Positions 7,000 through 14,414 of a stretch of 18,085 nucleotides of DNA are shown in pieces. Source of the stretch: UBA9865 sp035647835 (GTDB lineage Bacteria; Bacillota; Dethiobacteria; Dethiobacterales; Dethiobacteraceae); assembly GCA_035647835.1 (NCBI GenBank), contig DASRMS010000037.1:1-18085 (forward strand). The letters run 5' to 3'. A model generated the notes under the pieces. It did no database searches. It was not told where the DNA came from and worked only from the letters and a program-made list of their open reading frames with translations. Position 1 is the stretch's first letter, and the number at the start of each line of letters is the position of its first letter. A program made the position numbers and the translations under genes.

Positions 7000-7968
7000 A
7001 TGCTCATTCGTTTTGGCTTTGTCGCCATGTCCACAGTGCTGGAAAATGCCTCGCCTTCCCAAACTGTAACCTGGAAAACGTACCAAAAGATAAGAGAAAC
7101 AAGTACGGACGCAGCCATAGAAAAACTTTTACGCGTTGCTCGGCAGAATTTAAAAAATTCTTTACGCTTACTGCAGTACTGCCAGGCGAACTTTGTGCAA
7201 GTATACCGTTTTTCCTCCAAAATCATCCCTTTGGCAACACATCCCGAAGTAGAGTGGAATTATCTGCAGGATTTGCAGCCCGAACTACAGGCCCTTGGTG
7301 AATATATCATCACAAACAAGCTGCGGGTTACCTTTCATCCTGATCACTTTATCGTGCTCAATTCGCCGCGAGAAGTCGTTTTTAAAAACGCTGTCGCAGA
7401 TTTAGCATACCACAGTCTTCTTCTCACTGCCCTGCAGCAAGACGATAACGCTAAATTAGTAATACATGTGGGCGGCAGCTATGGTAATAAGGAAACTGCT
7501 TTAGAACGATTTATGGAGAACTGGAGTCTATTGCCTACCGGCGCTGCCAAGCGAGTTATCCTGGAAAATGATGATCGAACTTATACCGCCAACGAAACCT
7601 TAACCCTTTGTGAAAAGCTACAAGTTCCAATGGTCTTGGACGTCCATCATGATTGGTGTAACCACGAACCAGGACGAGACTTAACAGAGATATATGCACG
7701 TTTTGTGGGCACTTGGCAAGCAACACCCTTACCACCCAAAATACATGTTTCCAGCCCCAAATGTACAACAGCACCGCGTAGTCATCATAACTATGTCGAT
7801 GCTGCAGCGGTTTACCTAGTACTTAAGCAGTTACAAAGGTACACATCTACCCTGGATGTGATGGTGGAGGCCAAACAAAAGGATCAGGCTATGCTCCGCC
7901 TCGTCGAAGATTTAGGCCGCCTTGCCGGTGTAAAGTTACTTAATCGAGCCACCTTAGTTATCGAGTAA
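7000..7968 (+). CDS. uvsE: UV DNA damage endonuclease UvsE (UVDE)
   Basis: A 322-residue TIM-barrel UV damage endonuclease of typical length. These nick DNA 5' of cyclobutane dimers and 6-4 photoproducts and start an excision route independent of UvrABC. The start MLIRFGFVAMS is family-typical. Metal-site candidates are H113 (TFHPDHF), H156 (VIHVGGSYG), E189 (LENDD), D214 and H216/H217 (LDVHHDW), H249 (IHVSSPK), H262/H263 and E290 (MVEAKQKD). The ATG at 7000 is six bases after AGGTG; the GTG at 6991 is that SD itself. It is divergent from the AlkD-like gene and convergent with the DUF188 gene, with only 26 bases between stops. Confidence 0.95.
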   Translation: MLIRFGFVAMSTVLENASPSQTVTWKTYQKIRETSTDAAIEKLLRVARQNLKNSLRLLQYCQANFVQVYRFSSKIIPLATHPEVEWNYLQDLQPELQALGEYIITNKLRVTFHPDHFIVLNSPREVVFKNAVADLAYHSLLLTALQQDDNAKLVIHVGGSYGNKETALERFMENWSLLPTGAAKRVILENDDRTYTANETLTLCEKLQVPMVLDVHHDWCNHEPGRDLTEIYARFVGTWQATPLPPKIHVSSPKCTTAPRSHHNYVDAAAVYLVLKQLQRYTSTLDVMVEAKQKDQAMLRLVEDLGRLAGVKLLNRATLVIE

Positions 7969-7994
7969 AACCCAAACAGCATTAGCGACTTTGC

Positions 7995-8435
7995 TCAGTT
8001 GTCAGCCTTAGTAATAAGTTTTTTTAACACAGCCTTAAAACGTTGATCATCTATGGCCGTTCTTTTCTTGGGACCTCTCGTGCGCCCGCCAGATCGCCGC
8101 ACTTTGGCTAAAGTTTCTCTTGTTTCCAGCAAAAAATCAATTGTCTCCTCACGATACTCTTTACCACTGGGGGCAAGGCAGTAAACACCTTTGGCCATAA
8201 GCATGGCGGCCAAGCCCCAATCCTGGGTAACGACCAGATCGCCTAGCTGAGCAAGATTAAGAACTTTAATGTCTGTTTCCTGTGGAGCGTTACCGACTAC
8301 AAAATGCTGATCGGATATGATCCGATGATTAAAACTAGCAACAGTCCACACTTCTATCTGGTGTTGCCCGCCCATTTCCCGGCACATTGCCAGTACACTT
8401 TTGGGGCAGGCATCGGCATCAATTATAATTTTCAT
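7995..8435 (-). CDS. DUF188 (YaiI/YqxD family) protein
   Basis: A 146-residue protein of the YaiI/YqxD family (DUF188), a PIN-related fold of unknown function. Family motifs are MKIIIDADACPK at the N-terminus, a VVGNAPQETDIKV segment, the LGDLVVTQDWGLAAMLMAKG core and the basic tail RSGGRTRGPKK. The acidic positions in IDADACP and TQDWGLA resemble PIN-domain metal ligands, which suggests but does not prove nuclease activity. The ATG at 8435 follows GGGAGG five bases upstream. It is a single-gene unit, convergent with uvsE and divergent from the aminopeptidase gene. Confidence 0.93.
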   Translation of the reverse strand: MKIIIDADACPKSVLAMCREMGGQHQIEVWTVASFNHRIISDQHFVVGNAPQETDIKVLNLAQLGDLVVTQDWGLAAMLMAKGVYCLAPSGKEYREETIDFLLETRETLAKVRRSGGRTRGPKKRTAIDDQRFKAVLKKLITKADN

Positions 8436-8490
8436 AGCAGCCTCCCGAGTCCCTCATTTCCAGTGCAGCGCAGACTATTTTCCCAGGTAA

Positions 8491-8510
8491 TTGACAATGA
8501 CTGGTATAAT
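8491..8510 (+). promoter_or_regulatory. Candidate extended -10 promoter of the M29 aminopeptidase gene
   Basis: TGGTATAAT (8502-8510) is a consensus extended -10 element. A perfect TTGACA (8491-8496) lies only 8 bases upstream, too close to act as its -35, so the extended -10 probably carries the promoter. Transcription would start near 8517, giving a leader of about 45 bases. Confidence 0.55.
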
Positions 8511-8524
8511 CTCACAAATTCGTT

Positions 8525-8540
8525 TACAATAAGAATTGTA
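8525..8540. repeat. Perfect inverted repeat just downstream of the M29 promoter (operator-like)
   Basis: TACAAT-AAGA-ATTGTA has 6-bp arms and a 4-base spacer. It lies between the predicted transcription start and the ribosome site GGGGAGG, a position suited to a repressor operator. The spacing does not fit a PerR/Fur 7-1-7 box. Confidence 0.45.
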
Positions 8541-8562
8541 TCATAGAAAGGGGAGGTTTAGT

Positions 8563-9786
8563 ATGTTGGAACAAATGTTAGTTAAATATGCAGAACTGGT
8601 AATAAAACTTGGTGTTAATCTACAAAAGGGGCAAACACTGGTGATTTCTACACCACTAGAATGTGCTCCGTTTATCAGAACTCTTACCAAGGCGGCTTAT
8701 GCTGCTGGGGCCAGAAATGTTGCCTTCTTTTGGCGAGATGAACAGCTAGATAAAATAAAGTATTTATATGCACCAGAGGATGTTTTTACCGAGTTTGCTG
8801 AGTGGCAAAGGGAATTTTATCTCTCCTACGCTAAACAAGGCGCTGCTTTTCTTAGTATTGCGGCTGAGGATCCAGAATTGCTGCAGGACGTAGATCATAC
8901 ACGCATTGCTGCTGCGCAAAAGACATCTAGTACTAAGCTAAGTGAGTTCAGGGACAGAACGATGAATAACCAAAACGCCTGGTGCGTAATCTCCGCACCA
9001 ACAGAGGGCTGGGCTCGTAAAGTGTTCCCTGACTGCGAAGAACCTGTAGCTAAATTATGGCAGGCTATTTTACATACCGTGCGGGCGGATCTGCCTGATC
9101 CCCTTGCTGCCTGGCACGAACATCAAAATACATTACAAAAAAGATTACAACTGTTAAATGGCTATCGTTTGCAGACCCTACACTATACTAACAGTCTCGG
9201 TACCGATTTAACTGTTGCCCTGCCAGAAAACCATCTGTGGCAGGGTGCTACTGAATTAACACAAGAGGGCGTCCAATTTATTCCCAACATGCCCACGGAA
9301 GAGATTTTTACACTTCCGCAAAGAACAGGTGTTAACGGTCGTGTTTATAGTGCCATGCCGCTTGTTTATCACGGTAATTTAATTGATGATTTTGTGCTGA
9401 CCTTTAAGGACGGGCGAGTTTGGGATGCTACAGCCCAAGCAGGAGCAAAGCACTTGCATAATCTGCTTGAAGTGGATGAGGGTGCGCGTTACCTAGGAGA
9501 AGTGGCACTGGTGCCCTATGATTCACCTATTTCCAACACCAACATTCTTTTCTACAACACACTCTTTGATGAAAATGCCTCCTGTCACCTGGCATTCGGC
9601 CGCGCTTATCCTGGCAGTCTCGCCGATAGTGCCCAGCTCAGTAAAGAAGAATTGTTGGTACGCGGTGTCAATGATTCACTAATTCACGTTGACTTTATGA
9701 TAGGGACAGCTGATTTAAACATTACCGGCACAACCGCTGCCGGCGAAGAAATTGCCATCTTTAGGCAGGGAAATTTTGCCTTATAA
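8563..9786 (+). CDS. M29-family (AmpS/AmpT/PepS-like) metallo-aminopeptidase
   Basis: A 407-residue cytoplasmic aminopeptidase of family M29, which releases N-terminal residues from peptides using a two-metal centre. The family ligands can be located: E246/E247 in NMPTEEIFTLP, E313 in GEVALVPYDSP, H342 in LFDENASCHLAFG, and H375 and D377 in IHVDFMIGT. The N-terminus (YAELVIKLGVNLQKGQTLVI) is family-typical. The chosen ATG follows GGGGAGG six bases upstream, while a TTG nine codons earlier lies before that SD and was rejected. It is monocistronic with its own promoter and a strong terminator, and is likely involved in peptide turnover or amino-acid use. Confidence 0.95.
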   Translation: MLEQMLVKYAELVIKLGVNLQKGQTLVISTPLECAPFIRTLTKAAYAAGARNVAFFWRDEQLDKIKYLYAPEDVFTEFAEWQREFYLSYAKQGAAFLSIAAEDPELLQDVDHTRIAAAQKTSSTKLSEFRDRTMNNQNAWCVISAPTEGWARKVFPDCEEPVAKLWQAILHTVRADLPDPLAAWHEHQNTLQKRLQLLNGYRLQTLHYTNSLGTDLTVALPENHLWQGATELTQEGVQFIPNMPTEEIFTLPQRTGVNGRVYSAMPLVYHGNLIDDFVLTFKDGRVWDATAQAGAKHLHNLLEVDEGARYLGEVALVPYDSPISNTNILFYNTLFDENASCHLAFGRAYPGSLADSAQLSKEELLVRGVNDSLIHVDFMIGTADLNITGTTAAGEEIAIFRQGNFAL

Positions 9787-9788
9787 CC

Positions 9789-9819
9789 AAAAGCGGGCGA
9801 AGACAATTCGCCCGCTTTT
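9789..9819. terminator. Bidirectional terminator between M29 gene and URO-D gene
   Basis: AAAAGCGGGCGAA and TTCGCCCGCTTTT form a perfect 13-bp stem around a 5-base loop, starting three bases after the M29 stop. The A- and T-runs at either end would let it serve both the plus-strand M29 gene and the minus-strand URO-D gene, which ends at 9850. Confidence 0.93.
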
Positions 9820-9849
9820 GATATGACAGCTCAAACAATCCCACACCGG

Positions 9850-10755
9850 CTAAACACTGGCGTAAAGCTCTTGCAGCACCTCAAGCTGCATACCTTCAAA
9901 AAGGCCGCTGGTTGTACCCAGGATAAATCTTTTTCCCTGGGCTAAGGCCAGCGTATTATCCAATAATGGGGTCAACAAACTGGCGTCTTGGGCGGCAGCT
10001 TCTAAATCATCTGTATCTAAATGCCCCCAGAGGCATACTTGCGGTCCTAATAGCGCTTGCAGCTCTTTTATGTGCATGCCTGCTGTTTTCTCCAGGCATT
10101 CTAAACCAGAAACGCCTGTGTTAATGATGTCACTTATAACAGCGCGATAATTACCATCAGAATGATAAAACACGGGTAGGTCCAGCCTTAGAATTTGTTC
10201 TACCTGACGAGCCAGGCTGGGAATAAAGAACTCCTGAAACACTTGCGGCCTGGCAAACAAGCCCTGCTGGTGCGCAATATCATCAGCCAGAATAAAGCCA
10301 TTTACTCCTTCTGCAGCCAGCTTTTCTATCATATAAAAGTTTAAATTCTCTACTTGCTCAACTAAAGCTTCCATCACTAGAGGTGAACGCAGATTACTAC
10401 AAAACTCCTGAAAACCCAGTAAGCGCATCCCCCACTCAAAAGCACCATCTAGCACAGCAAAGATAAAATAAGGTGAATCTACTGTCCAATTTTTCAGTTC
10501 TGGCCAAAGATATTCCTTTTTTGTCGGCAGACTCTTCTCTTGCTGAGGATATTGGGGGGAGAGCGAATAAATATCTAAGCCCATAGTTTCTGCAAATGCT
10601 TTTTTCTCAGTGAAGCCGGCTTCTGGAACACGCATGACTTTACGGATGGCACCATCGGTAATGCACAGTTCACCTTTAGGTATTCTATCTGTGACACCAT
10701 TTTCCAGAACCCACTGTACTAATTCACGGGGTGATAAATTACTATTTTCTGGCAT
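9850..10755 (-). CDS. URO-D-superfamily protein, putative substrate:corrinoid methyltransferase
   Basis: A 301-residue TIM-barrel protein of the uroporphyrinogen decarboxylase superfamily. Recognisable parts are the GVNGFILADDIAHQQG strand, VFYHSDGNYRAVISDIINTG (about 195-214), an LECLEKTAGMHIKEL turn, LWGHLDTDDL (242-251) and FILGTTSGL (277-285). No heme-biosynthesis gene is near; the neighbours are a corrinoid protein and its activase. It is therefore more likely a corrinoid-dependent methyltransferase (MtaA/MtbA-related fold) than HemE. The Zn-binding H-x-C...C of MtaA/MtbA is absent: H198-S-D replaces H-x-C, and TTSG stands where the distal Cys is expected. The substrate is unknown. The ATG is eight bases after GGAGG. 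It is last in the cluster, 151 bases after the RACE stop, so it may also have its own promoter. Confidence 0.8.
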   Translation of the reverse strand: MPENSNLSPRELVQWVLENGVTDRIPKGELCITDGAIRKVMRVPEAGFTEKKAFAETMGLDIYSLSPQYPQQEKSLPTKKEYLWPELKNWTVDSPYFIFAVLDGAFEWGMRLLGFQEFCSNLRSPLVMEALVEQVENLNFYMIEKLAAEGVNGFILADDIAHQQGLFARPQVFQEFFIPSLARQVEQILRLDLPVFYHSDGNYRAVISDIINTGVSGLECLEKTAGMHIKELQALLGPQVCLWGHLDTDDLEAAAQDASLLTPLLDNTLALAQGKRFILGTTSGLFEGMQLEVLQELYASV

Positions 10756-10802
10756 TCACTTCGCCTCCTTATCAGCTCTAATTGCCATCAACAGCCCTAG
10801 AC

Positions 10803-10818
10803 CTGCTGTAAACAGCAG
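10803..10818. repeat. Palindrome between RACE and URO-D genes
   Basis: CTGCTGT-AA-ACAGCAG is a perfect inverted repeat with 7-bp arms and a 2-base spacer, 48 bases upstream of the URO-D ATG. No U-run follows it on either strand, so an operator is more likely than a terminator. Confidence 0.5.
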
Positions 10819-10835
10819 ATATTATTAACTAGCGC

Positions 10836-10859
10836 AAAGAAAGCTACCAATAGGCAGCT
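10836..10859 (-). terminator. Possible weak terminator after the RACE gene
   Basis: On the minus strand AGCTGCC-TATT-GGTAGCT (7 bp with one G-U) is followed by TTCTTTG. It is about 50 bases past the RACE stop. The broken U-run suggests partial termination, lowering URO-D expression relative to upstream genes. Confidence 0.45.
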
Positions 10860-10906
10860 CCCCTTGCGGTATATTTCCGATGCGGCAGCACCACACACGT
10901 TACGTG

Positions 10907-12748
10907 TTAACGGGTAAAACGCATCGTTCTAGCAAAAGTGGCGGTGAATGACGGGTCGGAGCCCAACTCAATAAACTCCACATTTCTAGCAGCATTTGCT
11001 GAACGCTGATACTCACTGCTGGAAAGCAAGGCTAATTTTGCACCAGCTCCAGCCGCATTGCCTACCATATTGATACGCTCTTCTAGCTCAGCAGGGATCA
11101 GGCCAATTACACAGGCACTATGTGGATTCAGGTAGTTGCCAAAGGCTCCGGCTAAGAGGACTTCCTGAATCTGATCTGTTTCAATGCCATAATTATTCAT
11201 GAGAATCCTGATACCAGCAGCCATCGCACCTTTGGCTAATTGTAGTTCACGAATATCTTTTTGCGTTACCGTTATTTTTTTGCCGTTCGTTTCACTGGCA
11301 TCAGCTACCAGGAAGGCTAGAAAACCATCTTGTTCAATCAAGCGGTTTTTTAATTTCTGACCAATCGGATGGGTGACATTTTCCGGTTTCATGATCCGGC
11401 CTCGCTCATCCAGCAAACCCACTTCTACCATGCCAGCAACTATATCCAGTAAAGCTGAACCACAAATACCCAGAGGTTTTACATCATCGATGACACTATA
11501 TTTTAATTCGTCACCAAAAGTAACATGATCAATGGCACCTGTTGCTCCTCGCATGCCGGAGCTGATTTGCGCACCTTCAAAGGCAGGGCCGGCAGCTGTG
11601 GAGCAAGCAAACATGCGATCTTTATTACCCAGCGCCATCTCACCGTTAGTACCAATATCCACAACTAGCTTAATTTCGTCAGTTTCATCCAGCTCCGTTG
11701 CCAAAAGCACACCGACAGTGTCGGCACCAACAAAACCAGCAATATTAGGCAGCACGAAAACTAGGCCTGCTGGATTAATTTCCAGATTCAAAGCTTGTGG
11801 TTCTACTTCTAAATTCTCACTAATCACAGGAACATAGGGAGCTAAAGCTACTTCCCGTGGATTAATTCCAAGGAATAAATGGTGCATGCAAGTGTTGCCG
11901 ACAATAGATACTGCATAAACATCGTCCCGCAGCACACCAGCTTTTTCTGCGGCTTCACCAATGAGCTTATTAATAGTTTGCGTTACTACACGATACAAAT
12001 CAGCTAAACCAGCAGGACTTTGATTGGCGTGGGCGATACGGGAAATAACATCCGCACCAAATTGAGTTTGTGGGTTTAAGGCTGAAGCAACGCTGAGCTC
12101 TTCGCCTGTATAAAGATCCATCAAGAAACCGGCGATGGTCGTAGTACCAATATCAAAGGCAATGCCATACATTTTTTCAGAGGTATTCCCAGCTTCTAAA
12201 CCACGAATTTCCTGGTTATAAACAACAGCTGTAACTTTATTTTTGGCATCACGCAGCAAATCAGGGACAGTCCGCAGTACGGCAACCGGCTTACCTGTGA
12301 CGTCGCTATCATTGCCTTGGGCAGCCAAACCATCTTTGATACGCTGCCAATCTGTCCGCTGATCTGTGAATGTGGCTGGATCGACTTCTATGTAGCGTTT
12401 TGTAAGATGTGGTTCGACTTTGGCGGCTCTGTTTAATGATGAAAGTAAAATGCGGTGTTGGATGTTTTTATCAGACATAAATTCCACGGTCATCTCGCTT
12501 TGCACTTCAGTCAGACAGGCAAAACGAATACCGTCCGTAAGTTCTTCTGCGGTTAACTTTTTCTTTTCTTCAGCCAGAGGCTCACCGACACCAGCTGTCA
12601 CCCGTACTAGGCATTTTCCGCAGCGCCCTCTGCCTCCACAGGGAAAGTCAAAATTGATGCCCGCATCGTTCATGACTTCCTTTAAGGTAGCACCGGTTTC
12701 CACCTCTAACTGTAAGCCGCCAGGAAATGAAACGCTATGTTTCGTCAT
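10907..12748 (-). CDS. RACE-type reductive activator of corrinoid proteins (2Fe-2S ferredoxin + ASKHA ATPase, DUF4445)
   Basis: A 613-residue protein. Residues 1-95 are a plant-type 2Fe-2S ferredoxin domain with cysteines at 37, 43, 46 and 78 (FPCGGRGRCGKC; RFACLTEV). A linker follows, then an ASKHA-type ATPase with phosphate loops GIAFDIGTTTIAG (195-207) and VVDIGTNGEMALG (about 363-375), plus STAAGPAFEGAQISSGMRG and VLLAGAFGNYLNP typical of DUF4445/RACE proteins. RACE enzymes use ATP to drive the one-electron reduction of inactive Co(II) corrinoid to Co(I). The start is ATG 12748, six bases after AAGGTG; upstream ATGs at 12754 and 12766 are placed worse. It lies 53 bases after the GntR gene and shares its operon. 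The presumed client is the corrinoid protein at 13503-14171. Confidence 0.95.
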   Translation of the reverse strand: MTKHSVSFPGGLQLEVETGATLKEVMNDAGINFDFPCGGRGRCGKCLVRVTAGVGEPLAEEKKKLTAEELTDGIRFACLTEVQSEMTVEFMSDKNIQHRILLSSLNRAAKVEPHLTKRYIEVDPATFTDQRTDWQRIKDGLAAQGNDSDVTGKPVAVLRTVPDLLRDAKNKVTAVVYNQEIRGLEAGNTSEKMYGIAFDIGTTTIAGFLMDLYTGEELSVASALNPQTQFGADVISRIAHANQSPAGLADLYRVVTQTINKLIGEAAEKAGVLRDDVYAVSIVGNTCMHHLFLGINPREVALAPYVPVISENLEVEPQALNLEINPAGLVFVLPNIAGFVGADTVGVLLATELDETDEIKLVVDIGTNGEMALGNKDRMFACSTAAGPAFEGAQISSGMRGATGAIDHVTFGDELKYSVIDDVKPLGICGSALLDIVAGMVEVGLLDERGRIMKPENVTHPIGQKLKNRLIEQDGFLAFLVADASETNGKKITVTQKDIRELQLAKGAMAAGIRILMNNYGIETDQIQEVLLAGAFGNYLNPHSACVIGLIPAELEERINMVGNAAGAGAKLALLSSSEYQRSANAARNVEFIELGSDPSFTATFARTMRFTR

Positions 12749-12801
12749 ACACATCACCTTTCGCATGTTCTCTTTATCTAAATTCCCTCACAAATGCTTC
12801 T

Positions 12802-13500
12802 CTATTGATTTGTGCCGGATAGCTTAATATAATCCCCGCGATAATATGTGATCCCCATCCCCATGGGCTTATTATCCTTCGTTAATAGTTTTTGCTCTAC
12901 TGCAAGTACCGGCAGTTCATTATAGATATTCAGATAATGCTTGATTTTTTCGTCGGGAATTTCCGCATAAATCAGCAATTCTTTTTTTATAGCAAAAGCA
13001 GGAGTTGTTTTAGCAAGCATTTCAGAAAAAGTGGCATGCTGTAATTCTTTTTCTACAATCGGCATACCACGATGGTATAACAAGAATTTGACATCATAGG
13101 CGACAGGGTTTCCTTCTGTAAAGAAAAGTCTTTTGATAGAAATTACATTTTTACGTTTAGATATTTGTAAGTTGTCAGCCAAGTTGTCATCAGGCATCAC
13201 GATATTAACTTCTAATAGTCGCGTTCTGTCAACACTATTAATGGTGTTGCTCATTTCATCATAATAAATAGTATACTTTGTTAGGTCTGGCTTTTTAACA
13301 AAGTTTCCCTTACCGGGAATAGAGTAAATATAACCATCTTGAACTAAAATGCCAAGTCCCTTACGTATGGTCATGCGGCTGGCGCCGAATTCCTTGCATA
13401 AGGTATTTTCCGAATCTATGGCGTCACCGGGCTTCAGTTCCCCATTATCAATTTTAGCTTTAATTGCTTCGACAATTTGTGTATATACTGGAATTACCAT
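12802..13500 (-). CDS. GntR-family transcriptional regulator with UTRA domain (HutC/FarR type)
   Basis: A 232-residue regulator. The N-terminal winged helix is typical GntR (IPVYTQIVEAIKAKIDNGEL, then LCKEFGASRMTIRKGLGIL and GKGNFV, about residues 3-68). The C-terminal domain (about 85-228) reads as UTRA: NVISIKRLFFTEGNPVAYD, the strand-loop region around FSEML, and LPVLAVEQKLL. UTRA domains bind small effectors and usually relieve repression. It starts two bases after the corrinoid-protein stop, with SD GGGAG lying inside that gene. The tight coupling implies it senses the substrate or a product of this methyl-transfer pathway and controls the local promoters. The ligand cannot be read from the sequence. 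Confidence 0.93.
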   Translation of the reverse strand: MVIPVYTQIVEAIKAKIDNGELKPGDAIDSENTLCKEFGASRMTIRKGLGILVQDGYIYSIPGKGNFVKKPDLTKYTIYYDEMSNTINSVDRTRLLEVNIVMPDDNLADNLQISKRKNVISIKRLFFTEGNPVAYDVKFLLYHRGMPIVEKELQHATFSEMLAKTTPAFAIKKELLIYAEIPDEKIKHYLNIYNELPVLAVEQKLLTKDNKPMGMGITYYRGDYIKLSGTNQ

Positions 13501-13502
13501 AA

Positions 13503-14171
13503 TTATTCTGCTCCCTGCATCGATATCTCAGCCCAACGTAAACAGCAGTTAACGCCAACTAAAGCATCATTGGCATACGAATCTGCCCCGATATAAGCAC
13601 AACTTGCTGGCGTGAGATGGCCGCCGCCGACAATAACCTTTACTTGCTCCCGCAACCCGGCCTCTGCTAAGGCGTCAACAACTTCTTTCATCGCCTCTAC
13701 AGTATAGGTGAGCACACCACTTAATCCTAATATTCCGGGTCTATGTTCAATAACCTTTTTAACAAAAGCTTCTTTGGGAACATCAACCCCCACGTCTATC
13801 ACTTCGAAACTATTAGCTTCCATCAGACCACGGAAAATATCTTTGCCAATATCGTGCAAATCACCATGTACAGTACCTAGGACTAACTTACCATTTTTTC
13901 TTTGCCTCTCAATTTGGAACAGTGTTGTCATTTCTTCCAGGCCTAAAACTTCTTTAAAAATTAAACCAGCCATGATTAAGTCAGCAATAAAGTATGTTTT
14001 TTCTTCATACAATTGACCTACTGCCAGCATACCTGCATTTATTGCCTCCATTAACAGTAAAGGTTCAACCCCTAAACATAATGCTTCCTCTGATAATTGC
14101 AATACTCTATCTTCATCCAGCTCCTGAACAGCGTTAATTAGTTCTTCCTTCAGCTTAAAGAAGTTTGCCAT
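13503..14171 (-). CDS. Corrinoid (B12-binding) methyl-carrier protein of a methyltransferase system
   Basis: A 222-residue two-domain corrinoid protein. Residues 1-90 form the helical cap (B12-binding domain 2). Residues 95-215 form the Rossmann-like cobalamin domain, with GDLHDIGK at 103-110 giving the D-x-H-x-x-G motif whose His106 is the lower cobalt ligand. GLSGVLTYT and VIVGGGHLT supply the nucleotide-tail pocket. Such proteins (MtaC, MtbC, MtvC and O-demethylase corrinoid proteins) carry a methyl group between two methyltransferases. The ATG at 14171 follows GGAGG five bases upstream. It is first in the unit corrinoid-GntR-RACE-URO-D, just downstream of the methyl-THF methyltransferase terminator. 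Confidence 0.96.
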   Translation of the reverse strand: MANFFKLKEELINAVQELDEDRVLQLSEEALCLGVEPLLLMEAINAGMLAVGQLYEEKTYFIADLIMAGLIFKEVLGLEEMTTLFQIERQRKNGKLVLGTVHGDLHDIGKDIFRGLMEANSFEVIDVGVDVPKEAFVKKVIEHRPGILGLSGVLTYTVEAMKEVVDALAEAGLREQVKVIVGGGHLTPASCAYIGADSYANDALVGVNCCLRWAEISMQGAE

Positions 14172-14188
14172 AGCTACCTCCGTACTTC

Positions 14189-14197
14189 ATTATACCA
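14189..14197 (-). promoter_or_regulatory. Candidate extended -10 promoter of the corrinoid-protein operon
   Basis: TGGTATAAT on the minus strand is a consensus extended -10, but there is no clear -35. It sits between the upstream terminator and the corrinoid gene. Transcription would start near 14182, giving a leader of only about 11 bases that barely contains the SD, so the exact start is uncertain. Confidence 0.5.
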
Positions 14198-14210
14198 TAA
14201 TTCCGTTGTG

Positions 14211-14250
14211 AAAAAGAAATAAAGGGGCTACATAAACCTTCTGCAGCCCC
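14211..14250 (-). terminator. Rho-independent terminator after the methyltransferase unit
   Basis: On the minus strand the stem GGGGCTGCA/TGTAGCCCC (9 bp with one G-U, 9-base loop) is followed by the U-rich TTTATTTCTTTTT. It lies about 165 bases past the methyltransferase stop and separates that gene from the corrinoid operon. Confidence 0.85.
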
Positions 14251-14414
14251 ACGCAATTCCCCTTAACCCCTATATGGAATGGCACCTTGTTAGTTTTTGT
14301 TAAGCTTACAGCTGCAAAGGACTCCTTCGTTTGCTAATTCGCCTATTACTTTAATGAATGCTTTGTAATTTATGCTAACCTTGCTGCTCTAGCAAGATGA
14401 AATTACTATTTATA

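Noticed and set aside
8491..8510. TTGACA and TATAAT as a normal -35/-10 pair
   Set aside because: They are only 8 bases apart. Only the extended -10 reading is plausible.
9850..10755. Annotation as heme-pathway HemE
   Set aside because: It is shorter than typical HemE, lies in a corrinoid methyltransferase cluster, has no heme genes nearby, and carries a HSDG motif not expected of the decarboxylase.
10895..10907. ACACGT-T-ACGTGT palindrome at the RACE stop codon
   Set aside because: A one-base spacer leaves no room for a stable RNA loop, there is no U-run, and it overlaps the coding end. A weak operator is possible but unsupported.
11532..11837. Plus-strand open frame of 101 codons
   Set aside because: It is antisense to the RACE ATPase domain and mirrors its codons. 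It has no ribosome site.
12420..12827. Plus-strand open frame of 135 codons
   Set aside because: It is antisense to the RACE ferredoxin domain, lacks a ribosome site and has no recognisable protein features.
13480..13495. AGTATATACA inside the start of the GntR gene, resembling a HutC/FarR operator (GT-N-TA-N-AC)
   Set aside because: It encodes the conserved P-V-Y-T-Q of the GntR N-terminus, so the base pattern is likely set by coding. I see no matching site in the cluster promoters.
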